In this document: positions 58,845 to 64,000 of the stretch, in pieces
How the letters are laid out: every line of letters begins with the position of its first letter
Numbering within the stretch: the stretch's first letter is position 1
DNA from: Streptomyces sp. BV286
GTDB lineage: Bacteria > Actinomycetota > Actinomycetes > Streptomycetales > Streptomycetaceae
NCBI RefSeq assembly: GCF_019090165.1
Contig: NZ_JAHRIB010000143.1
Span: forward strand, 124,001-188,000
DNA length: 64,000 bases
Reading direction: 5' to 3'
Notes under the pieces: generated by a model
The model's database searches: none
Seen by the model: only the letters and a program-made list of their open reading frames with translations
What the model was told of the DNA's origin: nothing
Made by a program: the position numbers and the translations under genes

Positions 58845-61274
58845 TCAGTCGCGCAGGGTGATCACCTCGAGGGCGGGGTCGTGTGCGATCTCCGCCGCCG
58901 TGAAGCGTTCGGTGACCCACTTCTTGCCGGAGAAGAGCCGGGTCTGGTCGGTGTAGTGCGGGGAGGCCGGGTTCGCCGACTGACCGTAGGTGAGGAGGGT
59001 GTGGGTGCGGGGGCCGTCGGGGGTCAGTTCGACAGCCATCAGGAAGCTGGTGCCGAAGGCGCCCGCGGCCGGTGTGCCCGTGCCCGAGTCGGGGCCCGCC
59101 TCCAGGACGTTGAAGCAGCCCTTGTCGCCGTTGCAGCCGGGCAGGGGGATACCGGCCCACTTCTGTACGTCGCCCAGTTCGGAGTCGACGGGGAGGTCAC
59201 GGGCTGCGAAGTCCTGGACCGCGTCGGCCAGGGCACGCCGGACGCGAACGTCGTCGCCCTTGATGCCGCGCGGTGTGGTGAGCGGCTGCGCCGGGTCGTG
59301 GGGGACGCGCCGCCAGGTGTCGGGCGGGCCGGTTTCCAGGAGGCGGTCGAAGAAGGTGGTCCAGAGCGCGGCGCCCCGGCTGTCGGCGTCGGCACGGGTG
59401 TCCCAGCGGGCCAGGGCCGCGCAGGCCTCGCGTACGTCGACCTCCGTGCCGTCCGTGGCCTTGAGGTCGGGATGGGCGCGGCACATGCCGACCACGTCGT
59501 CGCGCCCCGTCTCGGCCGACAGGACGCGGTTGCCGAGCATCGAGGCGCGCAGGGTGCTCCGGGTGAAGCCCGGGGCACCGAGTCCGTCCGTGCCGGCCAG
59601 GCGTCCCGCGATCATGTCGAGTCCGAGTTGGGCGCGCTGGCCGAGGCGTGGTGCGTCGTCATAGGTGCCCGGGAGGCCGGTGAGCGGGGATTGCGGATTC
59701 GTGTACCGGGGGCCGTTGTTGGAGTTCGCGACGTAGTCGGTGCGGTTCAGCCTGGGCTGGTGGGACGGACCGTGGACGCCCGGCACGAGCGCGTCGGGGT
59801 CACTGCCCCACGCGCAGGCCGACGTCGAACCGTCCAGGGCGCCGGGCACCTCCTCGCTCCCCGGGAGGGTGCAGCGTGCCAGCTGTTCGTCGGTCAGGTG
59901 CGGGACCGAGGACGAGTCGGTGAAGTACGTGTCGCCGCCGGTGTCCGCCGCGAGGGTGTAGGTCCAGGGGATGCCCTGGTAGGTGTCCTGGGCCGCGCGC
60001 AGCTCACCGAGGTCGTCGGCTTTGCCCATGGCCAGCCAGGTGTTCATGGAACGCAGGTTGTCGGCATTGGCGTCCCGTAGGGCGTAGGCGGTCTTCGTGG
60101 TCCAGCCGACCGACAGGACGGGTCCGTACCGTGAGGTGTACAGCGTCCGCTCGACGGTCGACAGCTCGCCGTTCTTGTCGCGGACGGCGACCGGGACGGT
60201 GCGGCGTTTCATCCGCTCGGTCCTGCCGTCGACCACATAGCTGGTCGGATCGCCGGGCACGAGTCTGAGCGCGTAGAGCGAGGCGTGCTGGGCGTCGCTC
60301 GCGGTGTGCGTCCAGGCGAGTTCGCGGTTGTGCCCGATCAGGACCAGCGGTGTGCCGTACAGGCCGGCGCCGGAGACGTCCAGGGTGCCCGGGATCGTCA
60401 ACTGCACTTGGTAGAAGCGGAAGTTGCCGCCGACCCAGGGGAGGTGCGGATTCGCCAGGACCATCGCGGTTCCGCTGCGGGTGGCGTCCCGGCCGAGCGC
60501 CCATCCGTTGCTGCCGAAGGCGGCCGCGGCGGGATCCCGCCGCCCCTGGACGAGGGCCACAGCTGCCCTGGTCCCGGAAGTGGCCGCGGCCTTCGTGCCG
60601 TCCCCTCCCGCGGCCGGAGGTTTCGCGTCGCCGATCGTCGGGGCCAGCGGGGCCGCTCCGGTGGCTCCGTTGACGTCGTACACGAGGCTCCACAGGTCGA
60701 GCGCCGTGATCGAGCGCACCCACGGCCTGCCCTTGCAGCGCGGGTCCGGCAGCTTGTCGACGCCCGTGTCCCGCAGATAGCGGTTGTACCCGGCCGCGTA
60801 CCCCTCGACCATCCGGCGCAGTTCCGTCGTCGGTCCCAGCGGTGCCTTCTGGCCGAGGAGTCGCCGGACGGTGCCCGCGCGCAGCAGCCCCTTGTAGTAC
60901 GTGTCGCTCGCCAGGTCGGACTCCTGCCCGGACTGCGCGTCGCCCCCGAAGAAGCGGGACCGTTCGCCCCGCAACGTCACGACCTGGTCGGCGAGTTCAC
61001 ACACGTTGTCCTGCGCGAACGCGTATCCGTACCCGTATCCGAGTCCGTCGAAGTCCCGCGCCCGGATGTGCGGGACGCCGTACTCGGTCCGGCTGATGTG
61101 GGCCGTGCGTCGGCCCTCGGCGACTCTCTCGCCGGCCGCTCCGGACGCGGCGGAAGAGGGCGGGGTCTGCACGGCCATGGTGGCCGAGGCGAGGCAGAGA
61201 GCGGTCACGATTGCGGCCAACCGGCCGGTCAGGGAACTCTTCTGACGCTTGGTCAGCGTTCTGGATTCACCCAT
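58845..61274 (-). CDS. penicillin acylase family Ntn hydrolase (AHL acylase/cyclic lipopeptide acylase-like)
   Basis: 809 residues from ATG 61274 (GAAGGG eight bases upstream). A signal peptide ends near TPPSSAAS. The precursor is expected to self-cleave before S255 in AAAFGSNGWALG; the beta chain then begins SNGWALGRDATRSGTAMVLANPHL, the classical start. The alpha chain shows YGVPHIRARDFDGLGYGYGYAFAQDN, and H/N residues for the oxyanion site follow (LIGHNRELAWTHT). The length matches Streptomyces AhlM and the aculeacin/echinocandin acylases. It removes acyl chains from homoserine lactones, lipopeptides or beta-lactams. Extracellular. Confidence 0.88.
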   Translation of the reverse strand: MGESRTLTKRQKSSLTGRLAAIVTALCLASATMAVQTPPSSAASGAAGERVAEGRRTAHISRTEYGVPHIRARDFDGLGYGYGYAFAQDNVCELADQVVTLRGERSRFFGGDAQSGQESDLASDTYYKGLLRAGTVRRLLGQKAPLGPTTELRRMVEGYAAGYNRYLRDTGVDKLPDPRCKGRPWVRSITALDLWSLVYDVNGATGAAPLAPTIGDAKPPAAGGDGTKAAATSGTRAAVALVQGRRDPAAAAFGSNGWALGRDATRSGTAMVLANPHLPWVGGNFRFYQVQLTIPGTLDVSGAGLYGTPLVLIGHNRELAWTHTASDAQHASLYALRLVPGDPTSYVVDGRTERMKRRTVPVAVRDKNGELSTVERTLYTSRYGPVLSVGWTTKTAYALRDANADNLRSMNTWLAMGKADDLGELRAAQDTYQGIPWTYTLAADTGGDTYFTDSSSVPHLTDEQLARCTLPGSEEVPGALDGSTSACAWGSDPDALVPGVHGPSHQPRLNRTDYVANSNNGPRYTNPQSPLTGLPGTYDDAPRLGQRAQLGLDMIAGRLAGTDGLGAPGFTRSTLRASMLGNRVLSAETGRDDVVGMCRAHPDLKATDGTEVDVREACAALARWDTRADADSRGAALWTTFFDRLLETGPPDTWRRVPHDPAQPLTTPRGIKGDDVRVRRALADAVQDFAARDLPVDSELGDVQKWAGIPLPGCNGDKGCFNVLEAGPDSGTGTPAAGAFGTSFLMAVELTPDGPRTHTLLTYGQSANPASPHYTDQTRLFSGKKWVTERFTAAEIAHDPALEVITLRD

Positions 61275-61540
61275 GCCCGCCACCCTTCAGGGTGAACCGT
61301 CGGCCGGCATCGGGCCTTCGGTGGATTTACGGGTGATGCGTCAGCCCTGGGATGTACACCCTGGGGTGCCGTCGGCGGCCTCGGCCGTGACCCCCGTGGT
61401 GGTTCGGTGCGCCCTTGCCGGCTTGGTGACGGCATGGGAAACGGCATGTGGGGGAGGGGGATCGCGGGGCCTGGGCTATGGGTGGGGCAGGAGGCGAGGC
61501 ACACTGCATACAGGCAATTCCACGATCAAGAGGGACAGGC
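61275..61540. other. divergent intergenic region between acylase and terD-like gene
   Basis: 266 bp without a gene. CCCTGGGATGTACACCCTGG near 61346 is a short imperfect direct repeat (CCCTGG...CCCTGG). AAGAGGGACAGGC before ATG 61541 is the ribosome site of the TerD gene. Promoter elements are not obvious. Confidence 0.3.
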
Positions 61541-62125
61541 ATGATCACGCTTACGAAGGAAGACGGCCCGGCGGACCTGGACGGAGTGACGCATCTGTCG
61601 ATCGGGGTGTCCTGGGACCCCACCGTCGGCAGCAGTGGCGGGCTCATCGGCAAGCTGCGCCAGAAGACGGGTACGGACCTCGACCTGATCGCCATCGCGA
61701 TGCAGGGATCGGACCCGGTGCGCCTCGCGGGCCTGGACTCCCTCGATCCGCTGGGCAACGGCTCGTTGGTGCACAGCGGAGACAACCAGACCGGCAAGGG
61801 TGCCGGTGACGACGAGACGGTGACCGTCGAGTTCGCCCGCGTCCCGGCGAACATTACGTCGATCGTCTTCGTCGCCGCCGCGTACAAGAAGAGCAGTTCC
61901 TTCCAGAAGGCGCGGAACATCAGCTTCAAGGTGTACGACGCGAGCGGGGGCAGCACACAGCAGGTCGCGGACATCTGGCCGAGCCTGCTGAGCAACGACA
62001 ACGGCTGCGCCGTGGCCAAGGCGATCCGGGCCGGTGGAGCCTGGAAGCTGCAGGTGATCAACGAGACGGGGAAGATCAAGCAGGGCGACGAGCAGGCCCT
62101 GATGCGTTTCGCCGCGAGCAAGTAG
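61541..62125 (+). CDS. terD: TerD family protein
   Basis: 194 residues from ATG 61541. TerD fold: SIGVSWDP near the start, the calcium-binding acidic motif TDLDLIAIAM...DPVRLAGLDSLDP, and HSGDNQTGKGAGDDETVTVEFARVPANITSIVFVAAAY, then the closing GAWKLQVINE. TerD proteins bind Ca2+ and take part in stress, tellurite and differentiation-related responses in Streptomyces, which carries many copies. It occurs alone here, without terABCEF-type neighbours. Confidence 0.9.
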   Translation: MITLTKEDGPADLDGVTHLSIGVSWDPTVGSSGGLIGKLRQKTGTDLDLIAIAMQGSDPVRLAGLDSLDPLGNGSLVHSGDNQTGKGAGDDETVTVEFARVPANITSIVFVAAAYKKSSSFQKARNISFKVYDASGGSTQQVADIWPSLLSNDNGCAVAKAIRAGGAWKLQVINETGKIKQGDEQALMRFAASK

Positions 62126-62341
62126 GTCACGCAGGGACGAGGCGGGGCAGGGCCGGCATGTGCGTCGGCCCGGCCCCGCCTCCCCGTTTCCCGCCGCGGA
62201 CGGTGAAGGCGGTCCGGCCCGACCGTGTTCTCCGGCGGCCGTGCCACGGGTCTCGGTGTGGCCCTTCTCGCGTCGGCGGCCGGCGGAACCCTCGGTCGCA
62301 GCCCTCACCGCCGGTGACGGATGTACGCAGAAACAATCGGG

Positions 62342-62358
62342 AGTGTACGTTCGTACGC
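62342..62358. promoter_or_regulatory. operator-like palindrome upstream of the MFS gene
   Basis: AGTGTACGTTCGTACGC contains GTACG-TT-CGTAC (62345-62356). It sits just before a TATAGG -10 (62365-62370), 22 bp from the start codon. A copy differing by one base precedes the acetyltransferase gene at 63637. Such palindromes are typical of TetR-family operators. Confidence 0.65.
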
Positions 62359-62379
62359 TTCCGCTATAGGCTCGTCCGC

Positions 62380-63588
62380 ATGACTGTTGACGTACTGGGC
62401 CGACCCGCGCCGGCCGAGCGGCAGGCCCGTGTGGCCGTCGCCGTGCTGTTCTTCACCAACGGGGCCCTGTTCGCCAACCTCCTGCCACGGTTTCCGCAGA
62501 TCAAGGCGGATCTGGGGATCGGGAACGCCGCCTATGGCCTGGCCGTCGCGGCGTTCCCGGCGGGCGCCATCGCGGCCGGCCTCGCGGCAGGTGTGGTCAT
62601 CCGCCGCCTCGGGTCGGCGCGGGCGGCCGTGGCCGGCACCCTGCTGACGGGTGCGGGCATTCTCGTCGCGGGCCTCGCCGACTCCGTGCTGCTGTTCGCG
62701 GCGGCGTTGTGCCTGGCCGGAGCGATGGACGCGATCACGGATGTCGGGCAGAACGCCCACGGACTGCGGGTGCAGCGCCGATACGGCCGCTCCATCATCA
62801 ACTCCTTCCACGCGATCTGGTCCATAGGGGCCGTCGTCGGCGGATCCATGGCCGCCGCGGCGATCGCGCTCGGCCTCTCGCGGGGGCAGCACCTGACGAT
62901 CTCGGCAGCCGTGTTCACGATCGCCGCGTGCGTCGCCCTGCGGTTCTGCCTGCCCGGTCCGGACGTCGAGCCGGAAGCCGCGTCCGACCCCGCCGGGCGT
63001 GAGGAGCGACAGCCCGCGCGGGAGACGAAGGGCCGACGCACCGCGTACGTCCTGGCCGCTCTCGTCCTCATCGCCACGGCCGGCACGCTCGTCGAGGACG
63101 CGGGCAGTTCCTGGGCCGCGCTCTATCTCTCCGACTCGCTGTCCGCGTCGGTGACGCTGGCGGCCTGTGGCTACATCGCGCTGGTGGGAGCCCAGTTCAT
63201 CGGCCGCAGCATCGGCGACCGGCTCGTCGACCGGTTCGGTCAGCGCACGGTGGCCCGGGCCGGCGGTCTCGTCGCCGCGGTCGGGATGGGCCTGGCGCTG
63301 GCCGTACCCACGGTGCCCGGGACGATTCTCGGGTTCGCCGCGGCCGGGTTCGGAGTGGCGACACTGGTACCCGCGGCCATGCACGAAGCCGATGAACTGC
63401 CCGGCCTGAAGCCCGGCTCGGGGCTGGCCATCGTCTCCTGGCTCATGCGCCTGGGCTTCCTGCTCTCCCCGCCCGTCGTCGGTCTGGTCGCCGACGCGAC
63501 CGACCTGCGGGTGGGGCTGCTGGTGGTGCCCCTCGCCGGACTGCTCGTCCTCGTGTTCGCCGGAGTGCTGCAGCCCCGGCGCCGGTGA
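62380..63588 (+). CDS. MFS transporter
   Basis: 402 residues from ATG 62380; earlier in-frame starts lie upstream of the promoter-like sequence. Twelve helices: ARVAVAVLFFTNGALFANLLPRFPQIKADLGIG at the start, GLAAGVVIRRLGSARAAVAG (motif A), SIINSFHAIWSIGAVVGGSMAA, and GRSIGDRLVDRFGQRTVARAG in the second half. It resembles the 12-helix sugar-efflux or YbjJ-like MFS proteins. The TATAGG -10 places the transcript start about three bases before ATG, so it is nearly leaderless. Under the same operator as the next gene. Confidence 0.88.
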   Translation: MTVDVLGRPAPAERQARVAVAVLFFTNGALFANLLPRFPQIKADLGIGNAAYGLAVAAFPAGAIAAGLAAGVVIRRLGSARAAVAGTLLTGAGILVAGLADSVLLFAAALCLAGAMDAITDVGQNAHGLRVQRRYGRSIINSFHAIWSIGAVVGGSMAAAAIALGLSRGQHLTISAAVFTIAACVALRFCLPGPDVEPEAASDPAGREERQPARETKGRRTAYVLAALVLIATAGTLVEDAGSSWAALYLSDSLSASVTLAACGYIALVGAQFIGRSIGDRLVDRFGQRTVARAGGLVAAVGMGLALAVPTVPGTILGFAAAGFGVATLVPAAMHEADELPGLKPGSGLAIVSWLMRLGFLLSPPVVGLVADATDLRVGLLVVPLAGLLVLVFAGVLQPRRR

Positions 63589-63636
63589 GCGGAGCCCTTG
63601 GGGCGTCCCGGTTTCCCGGGCCGCACACCGACGTGA

Positions 63637-63653
63637 AGTGTACGATCGTACGC
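63637..63653. promoter_or_regulatory. operator-like palindrome before the acetyltransferase gene
   Basis: AGTGTACGATCGTACGC contains the perfect 12-bp palindrome GTACGATCGTAC (63640-63651). It ends directly before ATG 63654 and differs in one base from the MFS copy. TACGAT could be the -10, which would make this gene leaderless and the operator a direct block of initiation. Confidence 0.68.
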
Positions 63654-64000
63654 ATGTCGACGGACCACTTCGCGCAGGACCCGCGCTCGAACCTCGAACG
63701 CATGATGGCGGGCGACCTCTACATCGCCGACGACCCCGAGATCGCCCGCCGGCAGCAGCAGGCCGTACGGCTCGCCGCCCGCTACCAGGCCGCCTATGTC
63801 GAGGACGCCGACGCGGCCCGGCCGATCCTCGCCGAGCTGCTCGGCTTCGTGGGCCCGGGGGTACATGTGCGGCCGCCGCTCCACGTCGACTACGGCAGCA
63901 ACATCACGATCGGCGCGCGCACCTTCGTCAACTACAACCTGACCGCGCTGGACGTCGCGGCGATCACCATCGGCGAGGACTGCCAGATCGGACCGAACGT
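63654..64000 (+). CDS. sugar O-acetyltransferase (maltose/galactoside acetyltransferase family), 5' part
   Basis: 115 complete codons to the window edge, starting MSTDHFAQDPRSNLERMMAGDLY. The N-terminal mac domain (ERMMAGDLYIADDPEIARRQQQAVRLAARYQ) is followed by the first turns of a left-handed beta helix (PPLHVDYGSNITIGARTFVNYNL, ITIGEDCQIGPNV), as in Maa/LacA/NodL. It transfers acetyl from acetyl-CoA to a sugar hydroxyl, usually to aid detoxification or export. The neighbouring MFS gene under the same operator supports a sugar-modification and export pair. The rest of the gene lies outside the window. Confidence 0.9.
   Translation, partial: MSTDHFAQDPRSNLERMMAGDLYIADDPEIARRQQQAVRLAARYQAAYVEDADAARPILAELLGFVGPGVHVRPPLHVDYGSNITIGARTFVNYNLTALDVAAITIGEDCQIGPN

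Noticed and set aside
1..64000. CRISPR array, prophage or insertion sequence
   Set aside because: I found no regularly spaced repeats, transposase, integrase or phage structural gene; the only tRNA-linked candidate site is the degenerate element near 36200.

Overview
The window reads as chromosome of a Streptomyces-like actinomycete. The evidence is very high GC, frequent GTG and TTG starts, many ATGA-type stop/start overlaps, a mycothiol-dependent enzyme family, Tat substrates, a YtfQ-type sugar importer under a LacI regulator, and many small one- to three-gene units on alternating strands. All calls come from reading the sequence; no database search was run.

Layout. 1-5200: a truncated STM4015-family gene, a two-gene unit with a DUF6745 protein, a membrane endonuclease/exonuclease/phosphatase-fold protein, a small Ala-rich membrane protein and a mycothiol-dependent isomerase-fold protein. 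5200-5480: a free-standing, divergent tRNA-Gly(UCC) gene with its own terminator. 5500-10000: small conserved genes, a DHFR-like reductase and a LigA-type NAD+ DNA ligase. 9900-12900: a sugar-acid catabolic remnant (zinc dehydrogenase, decayed FAH hydrolase, IlvD/Edd dehydratase). 13000-20100: an HTH regulator divergent from a hydrolase with palindromes between them, a virginiamycin B lyase, a GNAT, a Lys/Ala-rich regulatory protein, a Tat-exported beta-propeller protein and an MHS-family transporter.

20636-32806 is the most notable block: thirteen tightly coupled plus-strand genes forming a compact biosynthetic operon. A DhnA-type aldolase and a type II dehydroquinate synthase-like enzyme (GriI/GriH type) should make 3-amino-4-hydroxybenzoate. 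An adenylating enzyme, two carrier proteins, an active ketosynthase, a Cys-less ketosynthase-like partner, a FabG reductase, an extended SDR, a second adenylate-forming enzyme, a DUF6125-like protein and an exporter should then activate, extend, modify and export it. A flavin monooxygenase lies convergent at the 3' end. I infer an aminohydroxyaryl polyketide, possibly related to the avenalumic-acid type; I cannot identify the product.

34300-40200: an ABC exporter, a degenerate tRNA-like element, a YbdK-type carboxylate-amine ligase, and a Ser/Thr kinase coupled to a membrane protein with a matching ectodomain. 40486-49017: a probable galactofuranose utilisation locus, with a YtfQ/YtfR/YtfT/YjfF-type importer, a TTG-start LacI regulator and a divergent secreted PA14-GH2 glycosidase; a shared 16-nt motif lies upstream of both transcription units. 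49205-64000: a solitary mraY copy, regulators and hydrolases, an APH-like kinase, an amidase, an Ntn-hydrolase acylase, a TerD protein, and an MFS gene and a truncated sugar O-acetyltransferase gene that share a palindromic operator.
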